Assembly: GCA_008704415.1 (NCBI GenBank)
Contig: VXIS01000244.1
Location: 1-64,000 of the forward strand
Direction: 5' to 3'
Source: Sphaerosporella brunnea
Lineage: Eukaryota; Ascomycota; Pezizomycetes; Pezizales; Pyronemataceae
Length of the DNA: 64,000 nt
This document shows positions 49,414 to 60,241 of the stretch, piece by piece (positions within the stretch are counted from its first letter, which is position 1; each line of letters begins with the position of its first letter). The position numbers were made by a program, and so were the translations under genes. The notes under the pieces are model-generated. The model saw only the letters and a program-made list of their open reading frames with translations, did no database searches and had not been told where the DNA came from.

Positions 49414-50947
49414 ATGGATCCGTTGTCGCTCACCGTAAGCGCGCTGACCCTCGCCACCTTCGCCGCGCAACTCGCACAGCTTGGCAGCTCCTATGCAAGC
49501 GCGGTCAAGAATCAGCGCAAGGAAGTGCAGCGGCTCGCCAGGGAGATCAAGCTTTTGAGCGAAATATTGGGGCGCATCAGCACCACGTTCGATGAGCGCC
49601 AGAGCGAAAACGGGCAGGCCGCAGCCCCATCGGTGAATTCGAATTTCCTCGGTGCTGCGCTCGAGGAGTGTAAAGCGCAGTTGAAGGAACTCGATGAGTT
49701 CCTGCGGAAGCAGATGGAGGGCACGAGTCGGCTAAAGAGGTTGACGAGGCGTTTGACGTGGCCGATGAAGGAGAAGGAGACGAAGGATTGGATCGATCGG
49801 ATTGAAAGGCAGAAGACGAACCTAAGCCTGGTGCTGCAGGCTGATAATATGTAGGCTTTTTTTCTTCCTTTCTTCCCGACTGTAAAACCTCGGTGCTGAT
49901 TGAGCGCAGCGAAGCTAGAGGGAAGCAGGATTTGGAGCTTGCGAAATTCAACAAAAGCCTCGAAGATGCACGGAGAGAGAAGACAGAAGCGAAGAAACGT
50001 CGAAAATTTCGAGACGCAATGCACTGGCTTGCACCAGCCACACAAGCCGAGAACCAACTCGCCGCCGGTAAACTGCAAGAGCCAGGGACCGGGCAGAGAC
50101 TGCTTCAACACCCCGCCTACAAGAGCTGGGCATCAGCCACGCGATCACTACTGTGGTTGCATGCGCGACCAGGGATAGGCAAGACGATATCCACATCCGT
50201 GGTCATAGCGGAGCTCACCAAAGCCCAACAAATCGAACACATTGCCTACTTCTACTACGATCCGCATAAATCGCAAACGGCCGACGTCTACGGCTCTATT
50301 CTTGCCCAGCTGCTGGAGTCCAGCACAACCACCGCCATGCTACCGGACGACCTAGAAAACTACTACGACAACAGCCGGAATCGCCGGCCATATGAACATG
50401 AGTTGAAAGACGTCCTGCTCAAGCTCTTGCCTAGCGTGTCCGGGAATGTGGCGCTCGTAATCGATGGTCTCGAAGAATCGGCAAGTTTCCAAGAAGTCTT
50501 ACACGGACTGAAAGAAATATACGAGAGCCGTGAGCTTCGGTTGCTCGTAACGAGCCGTGAGGAGCCGGACACTTTAGCAACTCTTTCCGGATTCAAGGAA
50601 CTAGAGTTATTACCATCTATGATGCGTGACGATATCATAACGTTCGTCACGGCAGACATAGAGCGGCAAGCAACCCTGAAACGGTTAAAGCCGGCGCTCA
50701 AGGCGGATATAATTAGAGTTGTCTCGCGACATGCAGATGGAGTGTAAGTAGTGTGACCTGCGTGCGGTGAACTGGCTCGCTGATGCTTTACAGGTTCCGA
50801 AAGGCTAGGGATGCCGTGGACCAGGTGGCAAGATATAGGACAGAGAGGGACGTTAAAAATGCCCTGAACTCGTTATTGCCGAGGCCTGGGTCCAGTGGAG
50901 GCAACGATTCCGGATTCGAAGAGATGGAAGAACCACAACTGGGATAA
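49414..50947 (+). CDS. Truncated NLR: STAND N-domain plus NACHT only (474 aa)
   Basis: NLR-type signalling ATPase, which in fungi usually mediates non-self recognition or programmed cell death. Exons 49414-49850, 49910-50743 and 50794-50947; introns of 59 and 50 bp. Residues 1-130 (MDPLSLTVSALTLATFAAQL) form the helical N-terminal domain common in fungal STAND proteins. NACHT follows, with the P-loop in LWLHARPGIGKTIS (~231) and Walker B in ALVIDGLEE (~328). After the conserved HADGVFRKARDAVDQV the protein runs only ~35 residues further and stops (EEMEEPQLG). It has no repeats, unlike its neighbour. Exon phases match NLR gene 2, so the pair arose by tandem duplication. It may act as a helper or decoy, or may be a decayed copy. 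Confidence 0.85.
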
Positions 50948-51471
50948 CGAGGTGCATCGCAGGATATTTTCCCTTTGTTGGCCGCGGTTGGAAGGCATGG
51001 AACACGGGCGTTAATTGAGCGAATGAATGACATCGAACAGCAAACGCAGGTCTTCTAATTCAGGGGAGCTGTGGGGTGGTGGTGGAAGCCAGCGGTGGGT
51101 GCAGTAGGCCGCCTATAAGCGGTATCGCTTTTGCTTAGGCAGTTTAGGTGCTGTAGTCTGTAGATTATGATCCTCTGTTCGCGGGTTTAGTACCCCCATA
51201 GACGCCATACCTACCTAAAAATAGCCTCTCGAAGCGGGGGTGACGCGGTCCCCGGCCAATAACTGGTCGGCAACCCCGCTAGCTGCACGCCGCAACCGCA
51301 CATGGCGGCTGCAGCTCTGAAACAAGCTGCGAACATTCGCCTGCAGATTCTGCAGCGGCACAGCAAAGGAGGGGAAATCAACATGCCGGTCTTCCAAACT
51401 GCTCAAATACCGTACCCTTCGCCCCGGAGGAGGAGGAGTAGGGTGCCCAAACACCACGAAGACGGCGAAGC
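50948..51471. other. Spacer between the two NLR genes
   Basis: 524 bp. I could not find ankyrin or SPRY remnants of gene 1 here by reading, so its 3' part looks lost rather than merely interrupted. Confidence 0.5.
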
Positions 51472-54400
51472 ATGGATCCATTCTCGATTTTTCTTGGCGG
51501 TATAACAATATGCCAGGTGGCGCAGCAGGTCATCAGCCTCGGAATCGCATATGGACAATCGGCCACAAGCCTTCCAGCGGAGGTCCAGGCGCTGATCTCC
51601 GAGATCACTTTACTCAGCGGTATTTTCGATTCGTTGTGTTCACATCTAAAGGCGGAAAACGGGGCCACAAGGCCTATCAGCGCGGATCTTCTGGATGGAG
51701 TTGTGGAGGGCTGTAACCAGCAGCTTGAGGAGCTGCGCCAATTGTTGGAAAAACATCAGAGCGGCGGAAGTAGGCTAAGGAAGCTGGGCCGAGCCTTGAA
51801 ATGGCCGATGAAAGAGCAGGAGACGAGGGCTTGGATTGCTCGTATGGAGGGGCATAAGACTACCTTCTCGCTTGCCCTGAAACAGGAGGAGCTGTAAGTT
51901 GCCTGGCGGAATGCCCAGCACAGCCTGACTGATGTGATGGCAGGGCGCACCGTAAGAAGATGACAGCCGACATGCATGGTATGCGGCTCTCACAGGAGTC
52001 GCAAGCTGCCGCGGAAAGGCGCGAGAAGCAGAGTACGTTCTGTATTTCCAATGTGGGATGCAATGGGCGGTCCTAACATGTTGGTAAAGAGAACACGTTT
52101 AGATCCGCATTGGCGTGGGTGTCTCCGGCAGATCCCTACGAAAACCATTTCGCCGCACGCAAACGTCAACAAGAAGGAACAGGAAGATGGCTCACCGAAT
52201 CGTCAACCTTCGGTGACTGGGAACGCTCCACTAGCTCATCATTGTGGATTTATGGAGGTTCTGGAACCGGGAAAACCATTCTCTCGTGAGAAGTTCGAGA
52301 ATCCAAGACTTTATGGATTGCTGACTTGGGGATAGTTCCATCATAATCGATCGTCTTTTAGCAAAGCAAGAGAACCAGGATCCATCGTCGAAAACCGAAA
52401 CCATCTTCTTTTATTGCGACTTTAGAGACTCCAACAAAGCGAGCGCTGCTGGAATTTATGGTTCCTTGATCGGACAGCTCCTCGAGGCATACTGGCCAAA
52501 TGAACTTCCGGACCACTTCGAGCTATTCTACGAAAAGAATAAGGACCGGAAGCCTCACGAGGAGTTGCTCAAGGAACAGTTGTTGAGGCTGCTTTCAAAA
52601 GCTGGACGGACTCGAATTTTGGTGGATGCTCTGGACGAATTTCCCCCAACGTCGAGGATAGAGGTTCTCCAGACTTTGATAAAGCTGCAACAGACCGGAA
52701 AAGTCAACCTCTTGGTTACAAGTCGAGAAGAGGTCGACATAAAGACGGTGCTGAAAGACTTCCCAAAGCTTCGCATCAACGCCGCTGTAAACTCCGAAGA
52801 CATCAGGCTTTTCGTCACCGAGGAGTGCGACAACAATATTAGGCTAAAGGGTAAACTGAAGGGGTCCACGAGAGCGGAAGTCATAGCGACAATCTCCGAT
52901 AAAGCGGGGGGAATGTAAGCAGAGGCGGCTCTCGATGGCTGGCTGGGTCTTTGCTGACATGGTACAGGTTCCGTTGGGCGAAATGTTGTTTGGACGACAT
53001 AGCACGACTCCGGAACGATAAGGCAATAAAACAAGCTCTTGGGCGCCTACCTAAGGACCTCAATGAGATCTACGAAAGGATTCTGGCCCGGATATCGGAA
53101 GATGATAAGGAATTAGCTATTCGGATTCTACAGTGGCTCTCATGTTCCCTCCGTCCACTGAAAGTGGGTGAGGTAATCGAGGGTGTTGCCTTGGAACTCG
53201 GTGATGCGGTAATTGATCCTGAGACTTTCATCAACCCCAACGACATCATCGACATCTGCGGCAGCCTGGTGGCCCTCGACCTCGATAACGACACCGTAGC
53301 ATTGGAACACTTCTCTGTCAAGGAATTCCTCACTGCACCGGCAAGGAAGACGGGAGTCCATTCCGACTATTTCATCAATCCTCAGAAAATCAACTTTGAA
53401 TTGGCGAAGTTATGCCTCACTTACCTCTGCCTTGAGCACTTCAGCGTTGGACCCTGTGCAACTGGACAAGAGCTCGTCGCACGCTGCGATTCCTACGGCT
53501 TGTATCACTACGCTGCATCCAAATGGGCAAAACACGCGCGTGGGCACGTCAACGTCGAGGACGAGCCATTCATATCCCTGGTGGAGCGTTTCTTCGTGGA
53601 TTCCGACATGGATGGAAACTTTAATTCCTGGCGACAAGTCTACAGAATACCCACATACACCGGAGACCTACGGGCACACATGTTGGAAAGCTTCAAGAAT
53701 TATCTGCGGGACGACATCTACGAAGACCGAGCGGTTCTCCGATTCATATACGCCTGTCGCCTGGGCTTGTACTCGACTACCAAGCATTTGATCTCGCTGG
53801 GATTCGGAGTTGAAGCAATCCATCTGCAGGACTCTCCCGACGTCAAAACGAAAGCCAAGCACAGAGAAAATGCGCTCACCTCTGCATGCGCATCCGGCGA
53901 GGCGGACGTGGTCGATCTTGTTGTCTCCGCCGGGGCCGATTTGAATGCCATTGCTGGCATGCACGGAACAGCACTCATTGCAGCTATCAATGCTGGCCAT
54001 GGATGGGACAGCGCAGGCCCAAGCGGTAGTATTGTAAAATTACTGCTAGAGAAAGGCGCCGATGTCAACCAGATCACTCCTTCCAAAGACTGGCCATTAC
54101 ATACAGCGACTGGCCTACACGACTTCGATTGCGCCAAATTGTGTGTAGACGCCGGTGCAGACCTTTCCCTTCGTAAAGATGGAGAAGGGCTCACATCCTT
54201 TGAGCACGCAGCTGCCTTCTCACATAAGGAGATCTTTGAGCTGTTGAGGCAACATGGTGGTGGGAAGTATGTGGAGCCTGAAATCGCCAAATTTTGGAAT
54301 CTGACGCCCGGAGTGGATGGATACGCACTCCTGATGGCGGCGCAATCCAATCTTTTCGAGAGCGCCGAGAAGATATTGGAACAGGACGGGGAGAAAATCT

Positions 54401-55549
54401 TCAACGACCCTGCGTTTGAGAGCTTGGTGCACCATACCTTCAAGATATGTGCTTGGCACGGTTACTATAAGTTCATTGAGCAGATGCTGGCTTACACTGG
54501 AGGTAATTTCAGCTCTTATAACGAGTGCGTTGCGCTTGCCGCATCACAAGGCTTCGCGAAATCACTCAGTCTTCTCCTTGACGTCAAGCCTCCGGCCTTT
54601 GAGGATAGAGTGCTACAGAATCTTGCCGTTCTCGCTTCAGGGAGAGGACACCAGTCGGTGTTGGAAGAGCTTCAGAAGCGCGGAGTGTCGCCTCTCTGCG
54701 TTGATGACCATGGATGGACGACTACACTAGCCAAAGCAGTTTGTGCGTCCAGCAAACAGGTGACGGAGTCGACGCTAAAAGTGATGAGAGGGGGAAGCGG
54801 CAGCCTTGAATCTCTGGGGTTGGAGGTAAAAAAGCCGTCGGGTTGGCGGTTGCGGGAGGATCCGGGTGCCATGACGCGCCCGACCTTGGCTGTTGAAGGA
54901 GATGCGATTTGTCTATCTGGTATGTATCCTTTCGAAGGCGAGTTTCCATGGCTGCTGACTCAAACAGGCGAAGGCGGCAGCTGGGTGACATTCAACCACC
55001 CGATCCCACCGAACGCTCCGTTTTATTACTTCGAAGTCACAATCGAAGACGACGGGAGGCATGGGGTGGATCTCGGTATTGCCAGTGCCCTCACGGAATA
55101 TGACAGCGATGGCCCGAGTGCAATCATCTATCGAGGCAATGGGGAGATCCATTCCCCTTGCAAAACATGGTATGGCTTCCCCAAATACTCCAAGGGCAGC
55201 GTTGTTGGATGCGCCGTAGACATCAAGAACCGGCTTGCCGTGTTCACCTGTGAAGGGAAAGTCATAGGTAAGTTCGGTTATCACTCGAGTCAGGTAGTCT
55301 GAAGCTGACACCTGAAAAGAAGCCACGTGCATTGATGTGAGAGGGATGGTTTATGGAATTGCATGTATGTGGGGCGGCTCTCGGTTCCGGACAAACTTTG
55401 GGGAGCGGCCATTTTTGTGCGATACCAGCATTTTTGAGAAGGGACTGAGCATGTTTTTGTTCGAGCCCAAGCCTCAGTTCAGGACGTCGGTATATGTGGA
55501 TCCGCTGGAACCTGTTTTTCGCGGCCCCGAGCCGAGATTTATTGGGTGA
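51472..55549 (+). CDS. NLR protein: STAND N-domain, NACHT, ankyrin repeats, SPRY (~1255 aa)
   Basis: Exons 51472-51893, 51944-52032, 52090-52285, 52336-52914, 52968-54919, 54968-55267 and 55320-55549. The intron at 54920-54967 is 48 bp, in frame and without a stop, and is inferred from GTATGT, GCTGAC and ACAG; retention adds 16 residues. N-domain at 1-130. P-loop IYGGSGTGKTILS at ~225-235, Walker B RILVDALDE at ~333-340, then FRWAKCCLDDIARLRNDKAI and a winged-helix-like part. Ankyrin-type repeats lie at ~729-860 (VVSAGADLNAIAGMHGTALI, LLLEKGADVNQI) and ~950-1030. The C-terminal SPRY/B30.2 domain starts near 1080 (GGSWVTFNHPIPPNAPFYYF). A likely non-self sensor with ankyrin/SPRY ligand-binding parts; the ligand is unknown. 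Confidence 0.88.
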
Positions 55550-56056
55550 TTGCAGGGGCGAGGCATCGCCTCCTTTTTATGTATCTAAGTAGATAGTCTT
55601 TTGAATTGTGGCGAATCTGCATGGCTTGAAGCTCATATCAAGCAAATAGGCCGGCGCCCAGATCTGGGCTTCAGCGGACAACAGCCAACTTGATGATGCA
55701 TGGGGCTGGTTCATTATTGGGTGCATTCCCGTAAGCCTAAAACCAATAACCGAAATATTTTACCTGATGTTGGTTCAACTAGCCGACCGTAAATCCTTCT
55801 TGAGCGAAATAAAGGATGTCAGTCACGTCGCTCATGACGTACCCCGTGATATCGCGACCCCGTCACCTCGCGACCCGTCACCACCTCGCGTTGCCTCAAC
55901 AAGACATCAACAACGGCGCAAATCCAACCTCACAAGCGGGTAGCAGAATAAAAAACAAAGAGGTGTCGAGGTATTGCTGTTCTCCATCATTTGCAATACA
56001 GCTCGAACATACAATACTTTATTCAAACCATCTACCGCCGCCATCGAAGCTTCAGA

Positions 56057-56221
56057 ATGCCGTCTCAGAGCCTCTTCCAAACCCCCGCTGCCTCCAACCA
56101 GAGAGGAAGGGTTGCTGGCTCTAAAAACTACACAGAAGAGGAGATTTGCACACTTTTGGAAACCATCAGAGCCTATTGTCCCATCGGGGCCGTAGCAGAA
56201 GAGGTTGTTAACAAAGTGTGA
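56057..56221 (+). pseudogene. Myb/SANT-like fragment (54 aa) in Harbinger relic
   Basis: MPSQSLFQTPAASNQRGRVA leads to NYTEEEICTLLETIRAYCPI and GAVAEEVVNKV, then a stop. The spacing resembles the first two helices of the Myb/SANT DNA-binding protein of Harbinger transposons. The third helix is missing. Confidence 0.5.
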
Positions 56222-56440
56222 GCAAGTCCAGCCCGAATAGTAAGCATTTTGAACGTAGTGAGCCCCTGCGGCCTCTATCGGAACTTGCATACCGTCCACA
56301 AAACCAAACGCCCCCACGTAGATGAGGATGCCGAGCTGCGATGGTGTCGCTGTTTCGAGCTTTCGGTGCATGGTCGGGCCAGATAAATTTGTGCCTGAGG
56401 CAACTCGCTTAAAGTCTCGCAAAGAACAAAAAGTCCAAAT
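56170..56440 (-). pseudogene. DDE_4-type (Harbinger) transposase fragment
   Basis: The minus-strand frame includes ATPSQLGILIYVGAFGFVDG followed by VPIEAAGAHYVQNAYYSGWT and CSHFVNNLFCYGPDGTI. This resembles the first catalytic Asp block (FVDG) and the following Y-x-G-x-x-x-x-H region of DDE_4 transposases. It is convergent with, and slightly overlaps, the SANT fragment. Confidence 0.5.
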
Positions 56441-56807
56441 CCGATGTATCGTGAGAGTGGAGGGGCGTGGGCTCGGTGTAGAAAGAGGCCGTGCTACGCG
56501 TGAAGCTTCAGCCGCCGCAATTGCGCAAGGTGAGGTTGAAACATCCAATCAACGTTGCGGCTCTATTTTTTGGTTATGGCTTTTGGTTACGTGGAGGGGG
56601 GGTCCCTCCTCAAAATCACGGATTTCGTCTTCTTATCGGGGGGTCATCCAAGTCTAAATTTTGTCTAGGAGCCCTGTTTTTTTCCTATGACATGGTTTTA
56701 GGCTTACGGGAATGCACCCATTATATTCCTATCATGCTACATGCCCTTCCAAAAACGCTCTCACTCGAAAAACTGGAGTGCAATACTATCGAACACCATC
56801 GAAGTCC

Positions 56808-57280
56808 TTAAACCTCTCCTGCCTGTGCGGCCTTCTTCTTGGCTTCGTACTCCTCCTGTGCCTCGGGTTCGAGACCGTACTTCTCGATGAGCTCGTCGAC
56901 GAACTTGATGTAGATCTTTTCGGCATCCTTGGCGGACATCCCCCGGATCGGCTCGCGAGCCTCGAACTTCCTGCGCTCGGTCATCTGTACAGCGGATGAC
57001 CTGTTAACCTGGCTTTGACCACTGCACGCTGGGGAAATTACGTTGTAGAATGCGGGCTTATCCGCGCCGGCCGGGAGATCACCAACGGTGACCTGCTTGA
57101 AGTGGGCGTACAACTACGTGCGGTTAGTTGCGCGGGCAAGGGAGATAACAGCGGCCTCGAAGGTAGCAGTAGGCAATCCAGGAGTACCTTCAGCATCTCA
57201 GCGTAATCAGGGGCAACCTTGAGCTTCCTGACGATGGCCACGGCATCCTGGAACTGTTGAGATCCTGGGTTTTCCGGCAT
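56808..57280 (-). CDS. Acyl-CoA-binding protein (113 aa)
   Basis: Small cytosolic carrier of long-chain acyl-CoA esters. Exons 57280-57188, 57113-57042 and 56984-56808; introns of 74 and 57 bp. Seen: MPENPGSQQFQDAVAIVRKL (helix 1), LYAHFKQVTVGDLPAGADKP (the Y-x-x-x-K-Q-x-T-V-G-D signature), then RKFEAREPIRGMSAKDAEKI and a longer charged C-terminus ending QAGEV. The usual F-D-x-x-G-K-x-K-W-x-A-W stretch is replaced by FYN-MTERRKFEAREP, so the third-helix ligand contacts are altered. An alternative acceptor at 57000 would add five residues. Confidence 0.82.
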
Positions 57281-57975
57281 GATTATTTTCGGAAGAGACG
57301 ACGAATGGAGGGCTTTGGTCGATGGCTCGGTGGCGGATGGGTTTCTCGTTGGAGATGTTGATGAGATGAAGAAGCTCAGGACACGGGAACGGCTGACGAA
57401 AAGCGGGGGTCCCTGGCGGGACAACCCTCGCCGAGCCCGGCATGTGAGGCCACGCCGCCAGCTTAGCGTCTCCACTGTTTTCGCAACGATTCCCGCGATC
57501 TCTGCGCAAGGCCTTCGGCCTGGGGGCCTCGTGCAGGATTTCGAACGGTTGCCGCTCAGGGCAGAGGCCCGCAGCATTGGATGCTCATGGGCGGGCACCG
57601 AAACGATCAAACGAAAGGGTTGGAGGCGTTCGCATGGGAATTGCTTCCCCGCACGAAATGTGGTTGTGGCCGTGGTAGATTTTGCGCGTGGCCTTGGGCG
57701 CTGAAGCTGCGCTCTTCCGCCTTCTCCTCCGCCTCCGCCGCCTCCGCCGCCTCCTCCTTCCCGCTTGGCCGAAGGCTCTAAGTGCAGAAGTGCCCAACAG
57801 CTTCGTGCTGGTGCTTTCAGGCTTCCTCCCTCCCCAGCCAAGCCTCCGGTTGATTACGTCAGCGGCCAGCCAACTGGAATCTTCCCGTTAAATCTGAATA
57901 GAACATTTTGCCTTCCCGAACGCCATACTGACCTACCTGCTCGATCGTGTGCGAGTGCGTCAATGTGAATTCAAG
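57281..57975. promoter_or_regulatory. Divergent promoter region of ACBP and TDP1 genes
   Basis: 695 bp between outward-facing starts. It contains a CCGCCTCC-type repeat at about 57720-57765 and no TATA box that I can see. Overlapping ORFs here appear to be compositional. Confidence 0.45.
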
Positions 57976-59831
57976 ATGTTGGCAGCGGTGCGTTCAATTG
58001 CTCGCTCCACAGCACGACGTCACCGCGGCGACGCGACTTCCACGAAACCCCTCACTTCACAACCCGCACCCCATCCGCTCTGCAACCCCCCGCGATACCT
58101 TTCTCGCAGCGTCGGCATGTCCTCCTCCTCCTCTTCGCCGAATCCCAAACGCCTCAAGCTCGATTTGCCCTCGCCCCTTCGCTCGCTATCCTCGCTTCAA
58201 TGCGACGTGTCGCCTCCGCTGCTCGCCGAGGGCACCGCATCCGACCCGACGGCGTTCGACCGTGACCGCGATCCGCTGACAGACCTTCCTCGACTGGCTC
58301 CCTCGGAATCCAAAGCGCCCCAGCAGGTTGTCGACCTCACGGCTGACGCGCCCGGCGCGAAGGACCTCAGCGGCTCAGGCTCCAAACCGGAAGCGCCGAC
58401 GCCAACCACCGCGCTGACGTCGAGCTCGCCCTTTCGGCTGACGAGGATTCGGGACCTTCCGAACTCGGAGAATCGAGATACGGTGGGCGTCGAGGAAATA
58501 CTCGGGGATGTGATGCTGAGAGCGGTGTGGCTGTTCAATTACATGCACGAGATACCGTGGGTTCTGGACCAGCTCGACGAGGACATCAAGGACCATGTCG
58601 AGGTCAATTTTGTGCACGGGAATTGGAAAGCGGACGATGGCACTCGGCTCACGATGGAGGCATGCTTTCTCGCTCTGGGTGCTGGAGAGCTGTGCTGACT
58701 TCGCAGGCCATGGCGAAGGATCACCCCAATGTCCGCCTGGTGGCCGCCTACATGCCCGAAGCATTCGGAACCCATCACACCAAAATCATGGTCCTCTTCC
58801 GCGCCGACGACACGGCGCAGGTGGTGATCCACACGGCCAACATGATAAGCTTCGATTGGACGAATATGACGCAAGCAGCGTGGATCTCCCCGCTTCTCCC
58901 ACTTGCCAAAGACTCCCAGCCTCCCTCTCCGGTCGGCGAAACGTTTAAAAAAGACCTACTCGAGTACTTCTCATTCTACGGCAAAGCTCGCACCGGGCGC
59001 CTCGTGGATCAACTCAGGAAATATTCCTTCTCCGCCGTAAAAGCCATCTTCATCGGCTCCGTGCCGGGACGCCACAGAGTCTCGGAGGCCAAGTGGGGCT
59101 GGCCAAAACTCCGCAAAGTGCTCCGGACCATCCCCGCCTCGTCGCCCGATAAGAGACCCAAGATCATGGCCCAGTGCTCCTCCATCGCAACCCTGGGCCA
59201 AAACAACACCTGGCTCAACCCTGTCTTATTCTCGGCCCTGTCAGCCACAGCTACGAAGGACGCCAAGAAGCCAGAGTTTGGGATCATTTTCCCTACTGTC
59301 CAGGAAATACGAGACTCGTTGAACGGCTACGCCTCCGGTTCTTCGATCCATCTTCGCACCGCGTCCGCGCAGCAGCAGAAACAGCTTTCCTACCTCAAGC
59401 CGCTGCTTCACCATTGGTCTTCCGCGGACGATGCGACGCGTGCCGGCCGCGACCTTGCGGCGCCGCACATAAAGACCTACATCCGCTTCTCCGAAGACCC
59501 AGCTGGAGCAGACACGAATATCGACTGGGCACTGGTGACCAGCGCGAATCTATCAACACAGGCCTGGGGCGCGGCCGAGAAGGATGGAACTGTCAGGATC
59601 TGTTCGTACGAAGCCGGCGTGCTCGTGCACCCGGGATTGTGGGGCCAGGGGGTGGAACTGAAGCCGGCGTTTTTGAAGGACGAAAGGACCCAGGACAACG
59701 GTGGGAGGGTGGTGCCGTTGAGGATGCCGTATTCGTTGCCGGTCAGAAAGCACGATGCAAAGGAGGAGGTTTGGTGCGTGGACAAGCAGTGGAGGGAGGT
59801 GGATTGGTTGGGCAGGAGTTATGCTGCTTGA
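57976..59831 (+). CDS. TDP1: Tyrosyl-DNA phosphodiesterase 1
   Basis: DNA-repair enzyme hydrolysing 3'-phosphotyrosyl links left by topoisomerase I. Exons 57976-58659 and 58707-59831, separated by a 47-bp intron with a GC donor (GAG|GCATGC) and CTGAC...GCAG; 602 residues. HKD-type motif 1 is HHTKIMVLF (His252, Lys254). Motif 2 is HIKTYIRF (His482, Lys484), with Asn509 in SANLSTQAWG. Other family blocks are VVIHTANMISFDWTNMTQA and WLNPVLFSALS. Two ATGs are plausible: 57976 begins an Arg/Ser/Ala-rich presequence like a mitochondrial leader, and 58117 begins MSSSSSSPNPKRLKLDLP, which carries an NLS-like PKRLKLD (555 residues). I annotate the longer form. Confidence 0.9.
58660..58706 (+). other. 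TDP1: GC-AG intron of TDP1
   Basis: The only GT between the two coding blocks would leave a 28-bp intron. The GC donor at 58660 joins the exons in frame and restores the family sequence before DHPNVRLVAAYMPE. A branch-like CTGAC lies 13 bp before the acceptor AG. Confidence 0.7.
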
Positions 59832-60241
59832 TTTAGGGAGCTTGAGGGGAGGCGTTCCGGGAGTTTGGGTTGCTTGGGATAGTGCAATGCATAATGGGTT
59901 TGCTTTCGCTCGAGATGTGCAGAATGATGCTGGTAATCCGCAGGAGTCTACGCTTCACGGTCCGTCACTCGAACGCTGTGCCTGCAGAAAATGCAAAAAA
60001 CACACAACCAAAGAGCCACTGAGAGGTAAGTACATAAGTGCATGTACGTAAATATCGGTCTTTTCTCGCAAGGAGGAATGGAGCAGAGCACATGAATGTA
60101 ACTCGCGGATGCCAATCGGATGCCGCGCCAACGTCCGGTTCCGATTGCGTGTAACCGGACGCGGCGCTCAAAATAACCGCCGTGTCCGCCGCACAAAGCG
60201 GGCAGCGACCACCGAGCGTCACTCAACACACGCAGCACAGG
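59832..60241. other. TDP1 3' flank and C6 gene upstream region
   Basis: No gene seen. Confidence 0.5.

Larger units (their letters stand above)
55719..56719. mobile_element. 1.0-kb PIF/Harbinger-type relic with 27-bp TIRs
   Basis: Ends GGGTGCATTCCCGTAAGCCT and its exact complement extending to CTAAAACCA. ATT directly flanks both ends (55716-55718, 56720-56722), a 3-bp duplication. Inside are a Myb/SANT-like ORF on + and a transposase-like ORF on -, the two genes expected of Harbinger elements, both shortened. Confidence 0.78.

Noticed and set aside
57038..57841. 267-aa minus ORF upstream of and through the ACBP gene
   Set aside because: Glycine/Arg low-complexity start and a frame that ignores the ACBP splice sites; a compositional shadow.
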